DNA of 64,000 bases from Betaproteobacteria bacterium Ga0077532 (lineage in GTDB: Bacteria > Pseudomonadota > Gammaproteobacteria > Burkholderiales > Ga0077523). The DNA lies in the NCBI GenBank assembly GCA_001464895.1, contig LNEE01000013.1:124001-188000 (forward strand), in the 5' to 3' direction. The translations under genes and the position numbers were made by a program. The notes beneath the pieces were generated by a model. The model saw nothing but the letters and a program-made list of their open reading frames with translations. It was not told where the DNA came from and did not search any database. Shown one piece after another: positions 50,673-62,044 of this stretch. How positions within the stretch are numbered: the stretch's first letter is position 1; each line of letters opens with the position of its first letter.

Positions 50673-52435
50673 TGTCCCTTCCCACCCGCAAGTTTGATGC
50701 GGTCGTCGTGGGTGCCGGCGGTGCCGGCATGCGCGCGGCCCTGCAGTTGTCCGAGGCCGGCCTCAAGGTCGCCGTGTTGTCCAAGGTGTTCCCCACGCGG
50801 TCCCACACGGTGGCGGCCCAGGGCGGGATCGGTGCGTCGCTCGGCAACATGGGCGAGGACAACTGGCTCTGGCACATGTACGACACCATCAAGGGGTCGG
50901 ACTACCTGGGCGACCAGGACGCCATCGAGTTCCTCTGCCGCATGGCGCCCCAGGCGGTCTACGACCTCGAGCACTACGGGATGCCGTTCGATCGGAACGA
51001 AGACGGCACCGTGTATCAGCGGCCGTTCGGCGGGCACTCGTCCAACTTCGGTGAGCGCCCGGTACAGCGCTCGGTCTGCGCGGCCGACCGGACCGGCCAC
51101 GCGATGCTCCACACGCTCTACCAGCGCAACGTCCGCGCGAACACCGTCTTCTTCGTCGAATGGATGGCGCTCGACCTGATCCGCGATGCGTCGGGCCAGG
51201 TGCTCGGCGTGACGGCGATGGAGATGGAGACGGGCGAGACCTGGATCTTCCAGGCGCGCGCGACACTCTTCGCCACTGGCGGTGCCGGACGTATCTATGC
51301 CGCCTCGACCAACGCGTTCATCAATACCGGCGACGGTCTCGGCATGGCGGCGCGCGCCGGCATTCCGCTGGAGGACATGGAGTTCTGGCAGTTCCATCCG
51401 ACCGGCGTGGCCGGGGCGGGTGTGCTGATCACCGAGGGCGTGCGCGGCGAGGGCGGCTACCTGCTCAACAAGGATGGTGAGCGCTTCATGGAGCGCTACG
51501 CGCCCAACATGAAGGACCTCGCAAGCCGCGACGTCGTGGCGCGCGCGATGGCCACCGAGATCAAGGAAGGTCGGGGCTGCGGCAAGGACGCCGACTACAT
51601 CCTCCTGAAGCTCGATCACATCGGTGTCGACAAGATCGAGAAGAAGCTCCCGGGCATCCGCGAGATCGCGAAGAAATTCGCCAACGTCGACCCGGTGAAG
51701 GACCCCATCCCCGTCGTCCCGACCTGTCACTACCAGATGGGCGGCATCCCCACCAACTACCACGGTGAAGTGGTCGTGCCCGGGAACGGCAAGGACAACA
51801 ACGTGGTGCCGGGCTTCTACGCCGCGGGCGAGGTGGCCTGTGCTTCGGTGCACGGTGCAAACCGCCTCGGTACCAATTCGCTCACCGACCTGCTCGTGTT
51901 CGGCAAGGCCTCCGGCGACAGCGTGATCAGGTATCTGAAGGAGAACCCCGGTCACAAGGATCTCCCTGCCGATGCCGCCGACTACACGATGTCGCGTCTG
52001 TCGCGTCTCGATTCCCAGACGGGTGGCGAGAATGTCTTCGAAGTGGGTGCCGCCATGCGCCGGACGATGCAGGCGCACTGTGGCGTGTTCCGCTTCCCGG
52101 ATCTGCTGACCGATGGCGTGAAGAAGATCCGCGAGATCTCCGAGCGCGCGGCGCGGACCGAAATCAAGGACAAGAGCAAGACCTTCAACACGGCCCGTAT
52201 CGAGGCGCTCGAACTGGACAACCTCATCGAGGTGGCCCGCTCGACGATGATCTGCGCCGACGCCCGGCAGGAAAGCCGCGGTGCCCACGATCGCGCGGAC
52301 TACCCGAAGCGCGACGACGTCACCTGGCTGAAGCACACGCTCTGGTACAAGGACAGCGATCGTCTGGAGTACAAGGCGGTCAACCTGAAGCCGCTGACGG
52401 CGGAGAGCTTCGAACCGAAGGTGCGCAGCTACTAG
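50672..52435 (+). CDS. sdhA: Succinate dehydrogenase flavoprotein subunit
   Basis: 587 aa. FAD-binding [16 protein letters not shown] (11-26). The covalent-FAD histidine is H45 in [20 protein letters not shown]. The active-site regions [26 protein letters not shown] and [17 protein letters not shown] are intact. It oxidises succinate to fumarate on the cytoplasmic face. Flavinylation is helped by the SdhE encoded downstream. Confidence 0.97.
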   Translation: MSLPTRKFDAVVVGAGGAGMRAALQLSEAGLKVAVLSKVFPTRSHTVAAQGGIGASLGNMGEDNWLWHMYDTIKGSDYLGDQDAIEFLCRMAPQAVYDLEHYGMPFDRNEDGTVYQRPFGGHSSNFGERPVQRSVCAADRTGHAMLHTLYQRNVRANTVFFVEWMALDLIRDASGQVLGVTAMEMETGETWIFQARATLFATGGAGRIYAASTNAFINTGDGLGMAARAGIPLEDMEFWQFHPTGVAGAGVLITEGVRGEGGYLLNKDGERFMERYAPNMKDLASRDVVARAMATEIKEGRGCGKDADYILLKLDHIGVDKIEKKLPGIREIAKKFANVDPVKDPIPVVPTCHYQMGGIPTNYHGEVVVPGNGKDNNVVPGFYAAGEVACASVHGANRLGTNSLTDLLVFGKASGDSVIRYLKENPGHKDLPADAADYTMSRLSRLDSQTGGENVFEVGAAMRRTMQAHCGVFRFPDLLTDGVKKIREISERAARTEIKDKSKTFNTARIEALELDNLIEVARSTMICADARQESRGAHDRADYPKRDDVTWLKHTLWYKDSDRLEYKAVNLKPLTAESFEPKVRSY

Positions 52436-52463
52436 ATCGGCGGGCAGGGAACAAGGAAGCGTC

Positions 52464-52487
52464 CCTCGCCAACCCGATGCGGCGAGG
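52464..52487 (+). repeat. Hairpin between sdhA and sdhB
   Basis: CCTCGCC and GGCGAGG form a 7-bp stem around 10 bases, in the 78-base intercistronic gap. It may tune the stoichiometry or stability of the sdh mRNA. Confidence 0.35.
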
Positions 52488-52513
52488 CTGACCACAGCAA
52501 CATAGAGGCGAAC

Positions 52514-53209
52514 ATGCGATTCAGGATCTACCGCTACGACCCGGAGCAGGACCAGAAGCCGTACATGAAGGAGTACGACGTCGCGCTGGAACCGTCCGAC
52601 CGGATGCTGCTCGACGCGCTTGTGCGCATCAAGGCCTCCGACGACAGCCTGTCCCTGCGCCGTTCGTGCCGCGAAGGGGTTTGTGGGTCCGACGCGATGA
52701 ACATCAACGGCAAGAACGGTCTCGCTTGCATCACGCCGCTCGTCGAACTGAAGGAGCCCGTCGAACTGCGGCCGTTGCCGGGTCTGCCGGTGATCCGCGA
52801 TCTGATCGTCGACATGTCGCAGTTCTTCAAGCAGTACCACTCGATCAAGCCCTATCTTCAGAACTCGGACCCGTTGCCCGAGAAGGAGCGGTTGCAGTCG
52901 CCTACCGATCGAGAAGAACTCGACGGCCTGTACGAGTGCATCCTCTGCGCCTGCTGTTCCACCTCCTGCCCCTCCTTCTGGTGGAACCCGGACAAGTTCG
53001 TGGGCCCGGCGGGTCTCCTTGCCGCCTACCGCTTCATCGCGGACTCCCGCGATCAGGCCACGAACGATCGTCTGGACGATCTCGAAGATCCTTACCGCCT
53101 GTTCCGCTGCCATTCGATCATGAACTGCGTGGATGTCTGCCCGAAGGGTCTGAATCCCACGCGGGCGATCGGGCGGATCAAGGAGATCATGATCAAGCGG
53201 ATGGTATGA
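52514..53209 (+). CDS. sdhB: Succinate dehydrogenase iron-sulfur subunit
   Basis: 231 aa. The [2Fe-2S] ligands are C52, C57, D60 and C72 (Asp replaces one Cys, as in E. coli). The [4Fe-4S] and [3Fe-4S] sites are in CILCACCSTSCPSFWWNP and CHSIMNCVDVCPKGLNP. It carries electrons from SdhA to quinone. Confidence 0.97.
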   Translation: MRFRIYRYDPEQDQKPYMKEYDVALEPSDRMLLDALVRIKASDDSLSLRRSCREGVCGSDAMNINGKNGLACITPLVELKEPVELRPLPGLPVIRDLIVDMSQFFKQYHSIKPYLQNSDPLPEKERLQSPTDREELDGLYECILCACCSTSCPSFWWNPDKFVGPAGLLAAYRFIADSRDQATNDRLDDLEDPYRLFRCHSIMNCVDVCPKGLNPTRAIGRIKEIMIKRMV

Positions 53210-53288
53210 GGCCCGCCTCCCGGGTAAGGGCAACTTCCTGCGGTGGTCCCTACGGGCCGTCCGCAGATGCTCGCGTCGGGCCACTGCC

Positions 53289-53522
53289 GTGAGCGACTTC
53301 GACCGCGTCCGCTGGCACTGCCGGCGCGGCCTGCTGGAACTCGACATCATCCTGACCCGATTCCTCGAATCGGGTTATCCGCGATTGAGCGAAGCGCAGC
53401 GCACGGTTTTCTCAGGTCTTCTCGAATATGCCGATAACGACCTGTGGGATTTCGTGTCGGGCCGCAACTCGAGTGCGGACGCGGCCGAGGAAGAAGTGCT
53501 GAATCTGCTCAGGGAGACATGA
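53289..53522 (+). CDS. sdhE: SdhE, flavinylation factor
   Basis: 77 aa from a GTG start. The RGLLELD motif (13-19) is the conserved RGxxExD signature needed for covalent FAD attachment to SdhA. Small helical cytosolic protein. Follows sdhB by 79 bases. Confidence 0.93.
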   Translation: MSDFDRVRWHCRRGLLELDIILTRFLESGYPRLSEAQRTVFSGLLEYADNDLWDFVSGRNSSADAAEEEVLNLLRET

Positions 53523-53601
53523 TCGCCCTGTGTTTGATGCAGAGCAGCAATGCTGTTGGAAACTCCATACAATGTAACGGTCATCGAGAACGGAGCGAGC
53601 A

Positions 53602-54948
53602 ATGAGCAGCGAGCACAAGGGCGTACCGAATGGCCTACCCTCGGGCCTACACAAGGCGACCGTGAGTTTCAGCGACGGCACACCGTCCATCGAACTCCCG
53701 ATCCTGCAGGGTGCATCCGGCCCCGAGGTGATCGACATTCGCAAGCTTTACGGTCAGACGGGCAAGTTCACGTATGACCCTGGCTTCCTCTCCACCGCAT
53801 CCTGCAATTCGTCGATCACCTACATCGATGGCGACAAGGGCGAGCTGCTGTACCGCGGCTATCCCATCGACCAGCTCGCGACCCACTGCGATTTTCTCGA
53901 GACCTGCTACCTGATCCTGTACGGTGAGTTGCCCACGCCGGATCAGAAGGCCGATTTCGATCACCGCGTCACGCACCACACGATGGTGCACGAGCAGCTC
54001 CAATTCTTCCTGCGCGGTTTCCGCCGGGATGCGCATCCGATGGCCGTGCTGATGGGCCTGGCCGGGGCGCTGTCCGCGTTCTATCCGGATTCGATGAATC
54101 TGAACGATCCCCACCAGCGCGAGATCTCGGCCATTCGCCTCATCGCGAAGATGCCGACCCTCGTTGCGATGGCATACAAGTACAACGTCGGCGAGCCGTT
54201 CATCTACCCGCAGAACTCGTTGTCGTACTCGGCCAACTTCATGCGGATGATGTTCGCGACACCTTGCGAGGAGTACAAGGTCAACGACGTGCTGGTGCGC
54301 GCCATGGACCGCATCTTCATCCTCCACGCAGACCACGAACAGAACGCGTCGACCTCGACCGTCCGCCTTTGCGCGTCGTCCGGCACCAACCCGTTCGCGG
54401 CCATCGCAGCGGGCGTCGCTTGCCTCTGGGGTCCGGCCCACGGCGGTGCGAACGAAGCCTGCCTCACCATGCTGAACGAGATCCAGGCGAACGGCGGCGT
54501 GGCGAAGATCGGCGAGTTCATCGCGAACGTGAAGGACAAGAACTCGACCGTGCGCCTGATGGGGTTCGGTCACCGCGTCTACAAGAACTACGACCCGCGC
54601 GCGAAGCTGATGCGCGACACCTGCCATGAGGTCCTGAACGAACTGGGACTGCAGGACGATCCGCTCTTCAAGCTCGCCATGTCGCTTGAGAAGATCGCCC
54701 TCGAGGACGAGTACTTCGTCTCGCGCAAGCTCTACCCGAACGTCGACTTCTACTCGGGCATCGTCCAGCGCGCGATCGGCATTCCGGTCCAGCTCTTCAC
54801 GGCCATCTTCGCACTGGCCCGCACGGTGGGCTGGATCGCGCAACTCAATGAAATGATCACGGATCCCGAGTACAAGATTGGCCGCCCACGCCAGCTCTAC
54901 CAGGGGGCGATCGCCCGGACGGTGACGCCGATCACCCAACGGGGCTGA
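53602..54948 (+). CDS. gltA: Citrate synthase, type II
   Basis: 448 aa, the length of NADH-regulated Gram-negative citrate synthases. Opening [41 protein letters not shown]. Active-site residues in [45 protein letters not shown] and [18 protein letters not shown]. It starts the TCA cycle. A TACAAT -10-like box lies at 53578-53583, 18 bases before the ATG, without a good -35. Confidence 0.97.
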   Translation: MSSEHKGVPNGLPSGLHKATVSFSDGTPSIELPILQGASGPEVIDIRKLYGQTGKFTYDPGFLSTASCNSSITYIDGDKGELLYRGYPIDQLATHCDFLETCYLILYGELPTPDQKADFDHRVTHHTMVHEQLQFFLRGFRRDAHPMAVLMGLAGALSAFYPDSMNLNDPHQREISAIRLIAKMPTLVAMAYKYNVGEPFIYPQNSLSYSANFMRMMFATPCEEYKVNDVLVRAMDRIFILHADHEQNASTSTVRLCASSGTNPFAAIAAGVACLWGPAHGGANEACLTMLNEIQANGGVAKIGEFIANVKDKNSTVRLMGFGHRVYKNYDPRAKLMRDTCHEVLNELGLQDDPLFKLAMSLEKIALEDEYFVSRKLYPNVDFYSGIVQRAIGIPVQLFTAIFALARTVGWIAQLNEMITDPEYKIGRPRQLYQGAIARTVTPITQRG

Positions 54949-55087
54949 CGGGCGGTTGCGAGGGAGCGGGGCGGTTCCATCGCCCGCTCCCGCTCCCGAC
55001 CGGCAGGGCGTGCTGCCTCGGGACGACTTCGAATCCACAGAGCGGGTGCCGCGGCGTGACCGGAGAGTGCCCCAAGGAGGACGCAGC

Positions 55088-57910
55088 ATGATGAAGGATC
55101 TGATGGCCGGTTCGTACCTCTCCGGAGGCAATGCCGCCTACATCGACGAGTTGTACGAAGCCTATCTCCAGGGCGCAGAAACGGTGGCGCCGGAGTGGAA
55201 GAAGTATTTCGATCAGATCCAGGTCCTCCCCGGTCCGCGCGATGTGCCCCACGAGCCCGTGCGCGAGCTGATCGCGCGCATCGCCCGGGAGCGCGGTGCC
55301 GGCCGCCCGCAGATCGCCCCGGCAGAACTCGCCGAACTGGGTCGCAAGCAGGCCGCCGTCTTCCAGCTCATCAGTTCCTATCGCTTTCTGGGCGTGCGAC
55401 ACGCCAACCTCGATCCGCTGAAGCGATTCGAGAAGCCCGAGGTCCCAGAACTCGAGCCCGGCTTCCACGACCTCGACGAAGCGGACCTCGAACGCGTGTT
55501 CGACACCGGCACGCTGGTCGGTCCGCGGCAGGCCACACTCCGCGACATCATCCAGTCGCTGAAGGAGACGTACTGCGGGACGATCGGTCTCGAGTACATG
55601 TACATCACCGACACTGCCCAGAAGCGTTGGCTCCAGGAGCGGTTCGAAGGCGTGCGCTCCCGTCCCAGCTACGGTCCCGACTACAAGCGGCACATCCTCG
55701 AACGCCTTACCGCGGCCGAGATCCTCGAGAAATACCTGCACACCCGGTACGTCGGCCAGAAGCGTTTCTCGCTGGAAGGCGGCGACAGCCTGATTCCCCT
55801 GCTCGACAACCTGCTGCAGCGCGCGGGCGAGCGAGGCGTCCAGGAACTCGTGATCGGCATGGCCCACCGCGGTCGCCTGAACGTGCTGGTCAACACGCTG
55901 GGCAAACTGCCTGCGGATCTCTTCTCCGAGTTCGAAGGCAAGCACGCCGGTGAACTGCCTGCCGGTGACGTGAAGTACCACCAGGGCTTCTCGTCCGATG
56001 TGATGACTCCGGGCGGTCCGATGCACGTGACGCTCGCATTCAACCCGTCGCACCTCGAGATCGTGAACCCCGTTGTCGAAGGCTCCGTGCGGGCACGCCA
56101 GCATCGCCGTCGTGATCGCGAAGGTCGCCAGGTGATGCCGGTGCTGATCCACGGCGACGCTGCGTTCATCGGGCAGGGCGTGGTGATGGAGACGATGAAC
56201 CTCTCGCAGACGCGCGGTTACGGCACGGGCGGTACGGTCCACATCATCGTGAACAACCAGATCGGATTCACGACCTCTGACCCGCGCGACACCCGCTCGA
56301 CGATCTACTGCACCGACGTCGCGAAGATGATCGAGGCGCCGGTTCTCCACGTGAACGGTGACGACCCCGAGGCGGTGATCTTCGCCATCGAGGCCGCGAT
56401 GGACTTCCGCGCGGAGTTCCAGAAAGACGTGGTGGTGGATCTCGTCTGCTTCCGCAAGCTCGGTCACAACGAGCAGGACGAGCCCATGGTCACGCAGCCG
56501 CTGATGTACAAGATCATCTCGGCGCATCCCGGCACCCGGAAGCTGTACGCCGACAAGCTGCTGGCCGAAGGCATCATCCGCGAGGGCGAAGCCGATCAAC
56601 TCGTGGCCGATTTCCGTGCGGCGCTGGACGCGGGTCATCACACCAACAAGAGCATCATCTACAACTATCGCCCGCCGTTCCAGGTGGACTGGTCGCCGTA
56701 CACGGGCGCCGCCTGGAACGACGACGCGAACACCGGCTTGCCGATGGCTGAACTGAGTCAGCTCGCCGAGCGGCTCACGACGGTACCGGCGCATTTCAAG
56801 CTGCACTCGCGCGTCGACAAGGTCGTGGCGGATCGTCGCCAGATGGGCCTGGGCAAGCTGCCGCTCGACTGGGGCATGGCAGAGAACCTCGCCTACGCCG
56901 CGTTGCTGAAGCAGGGCTTCGGGGTTCGCCTGTCCGGGCAGGACAGCGGACGCGGCACCTTCTTCCATCGGCACGCCGTCTTCCACGATCAGAACCGTGA
57001 ACGTTGGGATGCCGGTACCTATCTGCCGCTCCAGCACATCACCGAGAACCAGCCCGACTTCCTCGTCATCGACTCCACGTTGTCGGAAGAAGCCGTTCTC
57101 GGTTTCGAGTACGGCTACGCGACTGCCTCGCCGGGAGAGCTGGTGATCTGGGAGGCGCAGTTCGGTGACTTCACGAACGGCGCCCAGGTCGTGATCGACC
57201 AGTTCATCGCGTCCGGCGAAGTGAAATGGGGCCGGCTGTGCGGCCTCGTGATGATGCTGCCGCACGGCTACGAGGGTCAGGGCCCTGAGCACTCGTCGGC
57301 ACGTCTCGAGCGCTTCCTCCAGCTTTGCGCCGACTACAACATGCAGGTTGTCGTGCCATCCACGCCGGCGCAGATGTTCCACCTCCTGCGTCGCCAGATG
57401 ATCCGCCCGTATCGCCGGCCGCTCGTCATCATGAGCCCCAAGAGCATGCTGCGGCACAAGGAGTCGGTGTCGTCGCTGGAGGATCTCGCGGATGGCCGTT
57501 TCCTCCCGGTCATCCCCGAGGTGGATGCGCTCGACCCGAAGGAAGTGAAGCAGGTCGTCTTCTGCAGCGGGAAGGTCTTCTACGACGTGGTGGCGACGCG
57601 CCGCGAGCGCGGTATCCGTGACATCGCTGTCGTTCGCATCGAGCAGCTCTATCCCTTCCCGCACGATGCCTTCAAGGCGGAGATCGCGCGCTACCCCAAC
57701 GCGACCGACATCGTCTGGTGTCAGGAAGAGCCCGGCAACCAGGGCGCATGGCACCGGATCCAGCATTACCTGCTGCGGCACATGCGCCCGAAGCAGAAGC
57801 TGCGCTACGCACTTCGCGCCTCGAGCGCGTCGCCGGCCGGCGGTTACCTCGCGCTCCACAACCAGCGTCAGAAGGCGGTGGTGGACGCGGCATTGAAGAC
57901 AGGCGGTTGA
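55088..57910 (+). CDS. sucA: 2-oxoglutarate dehydrogenase E1 component
   Basis: 940 aa. N-terminal SGGNAAYIDELYEAYLQGAETVAPEWKKYFDQI binds the E2 core. The TPP-binding core includes VIGMAHRGRLNVLVNTLGKLPADLFSEFEGKH and HGDAAFIGQGVVMETMNLSQTRGYGTGGTVHIIVNNQIGFTTSDPRDTRST. It decarboxylates 2-oxoglutarate. AGGAGG at 55075-55080 supports the start. Operon sucA-sucB-lpdA. Confidence 0.97.
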   Translation: MMKDLMAGSYLSGGNAAYIDELYEAYLQGAETVAPEWKKYFDQIQVLPGPRDVPHEPVRELIARIARERGAGRPQIAPAELAELGRKQAAVFQLISSYRFLGVRHANLDPLKRFEKPEVPELEPGFHDLDEADLERVFDTGTLVGPRQATLRDIIQSLKETYCGTIGLEYMYITDTAQKRWLQERFEGVRSRPSYGPDYKRHILERLTAAEILEKYLHTRYVGQKRFSLEGGDSLIPLLDNLLQRAGERGVQELVIGMAHRGRLNVLVNTLGKLPADLFSEFEGKHAGELPAGDVKYHQGFSSDVMTPGGPMHVTLAFNPSHLEIVNPVVEGSVRARQHRRRDREGRQVMPVLIHGDAAFIGQGVVMETMNLSQTRGYGTGGTVHIIVNNQIGFTTSDPRDTRSTIYCTDVAKMIEAPVLHVNGDDPEAVIFAIEAAMDFRAEFQKDVVVDLVCFRKLGHNEQDEPMVTQPLMYKIISAHPGTRKLYADKLLAEGIIREGEADQLVADFRAALDAGHHTNKSIIYNYRPPFQVDWSPYTGAAWNDDANTGLPMAELSQLAERLTTVPAHFKLHSRVDKVVADRRQMGLGKLPLDWGMAENLAYAALLKQGFGVRLSGQDSGRGTFFHRHAVFHDQNRERWDAGTYLPLQHITENQPDFLVIDSTLSEEAVLGFEYGYATASPGELVIWEAQFGDFTNGAQVVIDQFIASGEVKWGRLCGLVMMLPHGYEGQGPEHSSARLERFLQLCADYNMQVVVPSTPAQMFHLLRRQMIRPYRRPLVIMSPKSMLRHKESVSSLEDLADGRFLPVIPEVDALDPKEVKQVVFCSGKVFYDVVATRRERGIRDIAVVRIEQLYPFPHDAFKAEIARYPNATDIVWCQEEPGNQGAWHRIQHYLLRHMRPKQKLRYALRASSASPAGGYLALHNQRQKAVVDAALKTGG

Positions 57911-57969
57911 AGTACCGAGGCGGCCCCCACAAGAATCCTCGTACGAGTTGACGGACACACGGAGTAGCC

Positions 57970-59220
57970 ATGCTCATCGAAGTGAAGGTTCCGGCGCTGT
58001 CGGAATCGGTCGCGGAAGCGACCCTGGTCGCCTGGCACAAACGCCAGGGCGAATTCGTCCAACGGGACGAGAATCTCGTCGACATCGAGACCGACAAGGT
58101 CGTGATGGAACTGCCCGCACCCGGTGATGGCGTGCTGTCGGTGATCGTCAAGGCCGACGGCGCCACCGTTGTTGCCGGCGAGGTGATCGCCCGGATCGAC
58201 ACCGAAGGGAAGGCCGGTGCCAAGAGCGCAGCGCCTGCTGCTACAGCGGCGCCAGCGGCAGCCGCCGAACCCGTCAAGGCTGCGAAGCCTGCGAAGGCCG
58301 AAACGGCTGGCGAGGTGATCGCGATGCCTGCGGCGAAGAAGATCGCTGCCGACCACGGGGTCGACGTTGCATCGGTGCAGGGTACCGGGCGAGGCGGCCG
58401 CGTCACGAAGGAAGACGTCGTTGCCGTGGTACAGGGGCGCACGGCCGCGCCGGCACGTCCCGCAGGGCGGGCCGATGTGCAGATGCCCTCGCCGGTCGAT
58501 GTCGATGCGCTGCTGGGTGATCGCCCCGAGAAGCGCGTCCCGATGTCGCGTCTGCGTCAGCGGGTGGCGGAGCGTCTGGTGCAGTCGCAGCAGACGGCGG
58601 CCATCCTCACGACCTTCAACGAAGTGAACATGCAGGGTGTGATCGACCTGCGCAACCGGTTCAAGGATCGCTTCGAGAAGGAGCATGGCGTGAAGCTGGG
58701 CTTCATGTCGTTCTTCGTGAAGGCTGCCATCGCCGCGCTGAAGAAGTACCCGGTGCTGAATGCCTCCGTCGACGGCACCGACATCGTGTACCACGGCTAC
58801 TTCGATATCGGCATCGCCGTGGGCAGCCCCCGGGGTCTCGTGGTGCCCGTCATCCGCAATGCCGACCAGCTCTCGCTGGCCGACATCGAGAAGCAGATCA
58901 CCGAGTTCGGCAAGCGCGCGCAGGACGGCAAGCTGACGATCGAAGAACTCACCGGCGGCACCTTCTCCATCTCGAACGGCGGCGTCTTCGGCTCGATGCT
59001 CTCCACGCCCATCATCAACCCGCCGCAAAGCGCGATCCTCGGTATCCATGCCACGAAGGATCGGCCCGTGGTGGAGAACGGTCAGATCGTCATCCGTCCG
59101 ATGAACTACCTGGCGATGTCGTACGACCACCGGATCATCGACGGTCGCGAGGCGGTGCTGGGCTTGGTCGCGATGAAGGACGCGCTGGAGGATCCTGCGC
59201 GTCTGCTGCTCGACGTCTGA
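57970..59220 (+). CDS. sucB: Dihydrolipoyllysine succinyltransferase (E2)
   Basis: 416 aa. One lipoyl domain (1-78) with the lipoylated K43 in ETDKVVMEL, an Ala/Pro/Lys-rich linker (82-115), an E1/E3-binding domain (about 117-152, [30 protein letters not shown]), and a catalytic domain with H387 and D391 in [11 protein letters not shown]. It transfers succinyl to CoA. 59 bases after sucA. Confidence 0.97.
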   Translation: MLIEVKVPALSESVAEATLVAWHKRQGEFVQRDENLVDIETDKVVMELPAPGDGVLSVIVKADGATVVAGEVIARIDTEGKAGAKSAAPAATAAPAAAAEPVKAAKPAKAETAGEVIAMPAAKKIAADHGVDVASVQGTGRGGRVTKEDVVAVVQGRTAAPARPAGRADVQMPSPVDVDALLGDRPEKRVPMSRLRQRVAERLVQSQQTAAILTTFNEVNMQGVIDLRNRFKDRFEKEHGVKLGFMSFFVKAAIAALKKYPVLNASVDGTDIVYHGYFDIGIAVGSPRGLVVPVIRNADQLSLADIEKQITEFGKRAQDGKLTIEELTGGTFSISNGGVFGSMLSTPIINPPQSAILGIHATKDRPVVENGQIVIRPMNYLAMSYDHRIIDGREAVLGLVAMKDALEDPARLLLDV

Positions 59221-59228
59221 CCGCATCC

Positions 59229-59248
59229 GGGCCCGCCAATGCGGGCCC
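59229..59248 (+). repeat. Hairpin after sucB
   Basis: GGGCCCGC and GCGGGCCC form a perfect 8-bp stem with loop CAAT, eight bases after the sucB stop. No T-tract. A second weaker stem (GGTGCC/GGCACC, 59260-59289) follows. Likely an intercistronic stability or attenuation element before lpdA. Confidence 0.5.
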
Positions 59249-59391
59249 CGGAGGCCGCCGGTGCCTTGTGGGTTCGACCCCGCGGCACCGCCGGTTCCTG
59301 ATCCGGAGGTGGTGCAGCGCATCGCCTTCCCCAGGGACCCCGCGCAAGGGGCCCAAGGGTTCAAAGATTCGAAGATTCGAGGAGACTGACC

Positions 59392-60825
59392 ATGGCAAAG
59401 ACCTACGACGTGGCTGTGATCGGCGCCGGCCCCGGCGGTTACGTGGCGGCCATTCGCGCAGCACAGCTCGGCCTCACCACCGTGTGCATCGACGCCTGGA
59501 AGAACGCGAAGGGCAAGCCCAGCCTGGGTGGTACGTGCCTGAACGTGGGTTGCATCCCCTCCAAGGCGCTGCTCGAATCGTCCGAGAACTACGAGCGTGC
59601 GCAGCACAAGTTCGCCGATCACGGGATCGAGGTCACAGGTCTGTCGCTCGACATCGGCAAGATGCAGGCGCGCAAGTCGAAGATCGTCGACACGTTCACC
59701 ACGGGCATCTCGCTGCTCTTCAAGAAGAACAAGGTCGATTCCATGCACGGCATGGGGCGGTTCCTCGGGACCGGTGACGGCGGCTACCGTATCGAGGTGG
59801 CGGGCGAAGGCGCGCCGGAGGTAATCGAGGCGAAACACGTCGTGATCGCCACCGGTTCCCTGCCGCGGCCGATGCCCGGCGTGACCGTCGACAACAAGAT
59901 CGTGTGCGACAACATCGGCGCGCTCTCTTTCGGGGAAGTGCCGAAGCGCCTCGGCGTGATCGGCGCGGGCGTGATCGGTGTCGAGATGGGCAGTGTCTGG
60001 CGCCGCCTCGGTGCGGACGTCACGATCCTCGAAGCGCTGCCCACGTTCCTCGCGGCCGCCGACGAGCAGGTCGCGAAGGAGGCCTTCCGCCAGTTCACCG
60101 GTCCGCTGGGCGTGAAGATCTACACCGGCGCGAAGGTCTCGTCGGTGACGACGGGCAAGTCGTCCGTCACGGTCGAGTATTCCGATCGCGAGGGTGTCCG
60201 CCACGTGACGGAGTTCGATCGGCTGGTCGTCGCGATCGGTCGCATCCCGAACACCGCGGGCCTCAACGCAGAAGCGGTGGGGCTCAAGCTCGACGAGCGT
60301 GGCTACGTCGAAGTCGACAGTCACTGCGCCACGAATCTCCCGAACGTGTACGCCGTCGGCGATGCCGTCCGCGGTCCGATGCTTGCGCACAAGTCGTCCG
60401 AAGAAGGGGTGGCCGTCGCGGAGACGATCGCCGGGCAGGCGGGGCATGTGAATCTCGACACCATTCCGTGGGTCATCTACACGGCACCCGAGATCGCCTG
60501 GGTCGGCCGCACCGAGCAGGAACTGAAGGCGGCCGGCGTTGCGTACAACGCAGGACAGTTCCCGTTCATCGCGTCGGGCCGTGCCCGTGCGCTTGGCGAG
60601 ACAGCCGGGTTCGTGAAGATGCTGGCCGACGCCACGACCGATCGCATCCTCGGCGTGCACATCATCGGACCGTTTGCCTCCGAGCTGATCGGCGAGGCCG
60701 TCGTCGCGATGGAGTTCGGTGCGACGAGCGAGGACATCGCCCGCATCGTCCACGCGCATCCGTCGCTGTCGGAGGCTGTGCACGAAGCGGCGCTCGGCGT
60801 CGGCAAGCGCGCCATTCACATCTGA
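59392..60825 (+). CDS. lpdA: Dihydrolipoamide dehydrogenase (E3)
   Basis: 477 aa. FAD motif [19 protein letters not shown] (9-27), redox disulfide C49/C54 in [19 protein letters not shown] motif [18 protein letters not shown], and the catalytic His/Glu in [14 protein letters not shown]. It reoxidises the lipoyl group of SucB. An 8-base tandem AAGATTCG repeat (59364-59379) directly precedes the ribosome site GGAG. Confidence 0.97.
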   Translation: MAKTYDVAVIGAGPGGYVAAIRAAQLGLTTVCIDAWKNAKGKPSLGGTCLNVGCIPSKALLESSENYERAQHKFADHGIEVTGLSLDIGKMQARKSKIVDTFTTGISLLFKKNKVDSMHGMGRFLGTGDGGYRIEVAGEGAPEVIEAKHVVIATGSLPRPMPGVTVDNKIVCDNIGALSFGEVPKRLGVIGAGVIGVEMGSVWRRLGADVTILEALPTFLAAADEQVAKEAFRQFTGPLGVKIYTGAKVSSVTTGKSSVTVEYSDREGVRHVTEFDRLVVAIGRIPNTAGLNAEAVGLKLDERGYVEVDSHCATNLPNVYAVGDAVRGPMLAHKSSEEGVAVAETIAGQAGHVNLDTIPWVIYTAPEIAWVGRTEQELKAAGVAYNAGQFPFIASGRARALGETAGFVKMLADATTDRILGVHIIGPFASELIGEAVVAMEFGATSEDIARIVHAHPSLSEAVHEAALGVGKRAIHI

Positions 60826-60843
60826 TCCCGGAGTCGCCGTCAC

Positions 60844-61974
60844 GTGTCGACCGCCAGTGTGGTGCCGAAGTCTCCGACGGGGGCCGGCACTGTGTCTTCG
60901 CTGACGGCCCTCCTGCAGTCCCGCGCCGCCGCGCTGGGCTTCACTCTCGACGAAGCCCAGCTGGCGGTCGTCACGCATCTCGAACGCATCGAGTCCGATC
61001 TCGAGCGGCGCGCGGAACGCCAGCGCGGATGGCGCAGCCTGTTCGCCTCGCGCGAGCGGCCGCGCGGACTCTACCTATGGGGCGGAGTGGGGCGCGGCAA
61101 GAGCTTCATCATGGACGGTTTCTTCGAGTTCTCGGCCTCACCGGGAAAGCGGCGCGTACATTTCCACCGATTCATGCGGGAGATCCACGCGTCGCTCCGC
61201 GATCTGCAGGGTCAGAGTGATCCGCTGCCGCGCGTGGCAGCCGCCGTCGCAGCCGAAACGCGTCTTCTCTGCCTCGACGAGTTTCAGGTGATGGACATCG
61301 GCGACGCGATGATCCTGGGCAATCTACTCGAGGCGCTGGTGGAGGAGGGCGTGACGGTCATCACCACCTCCAACACGCCGCCGGGCCGGCTCTACGAGCA
61401 CGGGCTCCAGCGCGACAACTTCATGCCGGCCATCCGTCTCCTGGAGAGCGAATTCGAGGTCGTGAAGATGGATCGCGGCGTCGACTACCGGCAAGTGACG
61501 CTCGAGCGGGCTGGCACATGGCACGTCCCCCCGGGCCCCGAGGCTGACCGGGCCCTCGCCGACATGTTCCTGCACATCGCGGGTGAGGCCGGCAAGCCTG
61601 CGACGCAGACGATCGAGGGCCGCGCCATCGAGGCCCGTGCGAGTGTCGGTGGTGTCGCGTGGTTCAACTTCGATGCCCTCTGCGACGGCCCGCGCGCCCA
61701 GGCGGACTACATCGAACTCGCGCGGCGGCACCACACGGTGTTCCTGTCCGGGCTGCCGAAGTTCGATGCCCGCGGGCAGTCCGATCGCATCCGCCGGTTC
61801 ACGTGGCTGATCGACGAGTTCTACGATCGCCGTGTGAAGCTCATCGTTTCCGCCGAGGGCGATCCGGCCGCGCTATATTCGGCGGTGAGCGTCACGCCGG
61901 AGCAGGAACGCACGATGAGCCGGCTCATCGAGATGCAGACGCATCGATACCTCGGCGAGCCGCACCAGGGTTGA
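60844..61974 (+). CDS. zapE: ZapE/AFG1-family ATPase
   Basis: 376 aa from a GTG start. P-loop GGVGRGKS (80-87), Walker B LLCLDEFQVMDIGDAM, and sensor segment VITTSNTPPGRLYEHGLQRDNFMPAIRLLE are diagnostic. ZapE acts at the Z-ring in Gram-negative division; the mitochondrial homologue AFG1 handles respiratory proteins, which fits its place 18 bases after lpdA. Probably co-transcribed with suc genes. Confidence 0.93.
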   Translation: MSTASVVPKSPTGAGTVSSLTALLQSRAAALGFTLDEAQLAVVTHLERIESDLERRAERQRGWRSLFASRERPRGLYLWGGVGRGKSFIMDGFFEFSASPGKRRVHFHRFMREIHASLRDLQGQSDPLPRVAAAVAAETRLLCLDEFQVMDIGDAMILGNLLEALVEEGVTVITTSNTPPGRLYEHGLQRDNFMPAIRLLESEFEVVKMDRGVDYRQVTLERAGTWHVPPGPEADRALADMFLHIAGEAGKPATQTIEGRAIEARASVGGVAWFNFDALCDGPRAQADYIELARRHHTVFLSGLPKFDARGQSDRIRRFTWLIDEFYDRRVKLIVSAEGDPAALYSAVSVTPEQERTMSRLIEMQTHRYLGEPHQG

Positions 61975-62044
61975 TCCCCGCCTCGCCCGGCCACTCGGTC
62001 ACCCCGAGGCCACCCCGAACACGACGACACAGGAGATCCATCGC

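Noticed and set aside
50666-53350. 894-aa minus-strand open frame over sdhA-sdhB
   Set aside because: Opposite-strand shadow of well-supported sdhA and sdhB; composition is His/Arg-rich without domains.
54932-60978. Two minus-strand open frames over 1000 aa across sucA, sucB and lpdA
   Set aside because: Both are shadows of conserved 2-oxoglutarate dehydrogenase genes with no motifs of their own.
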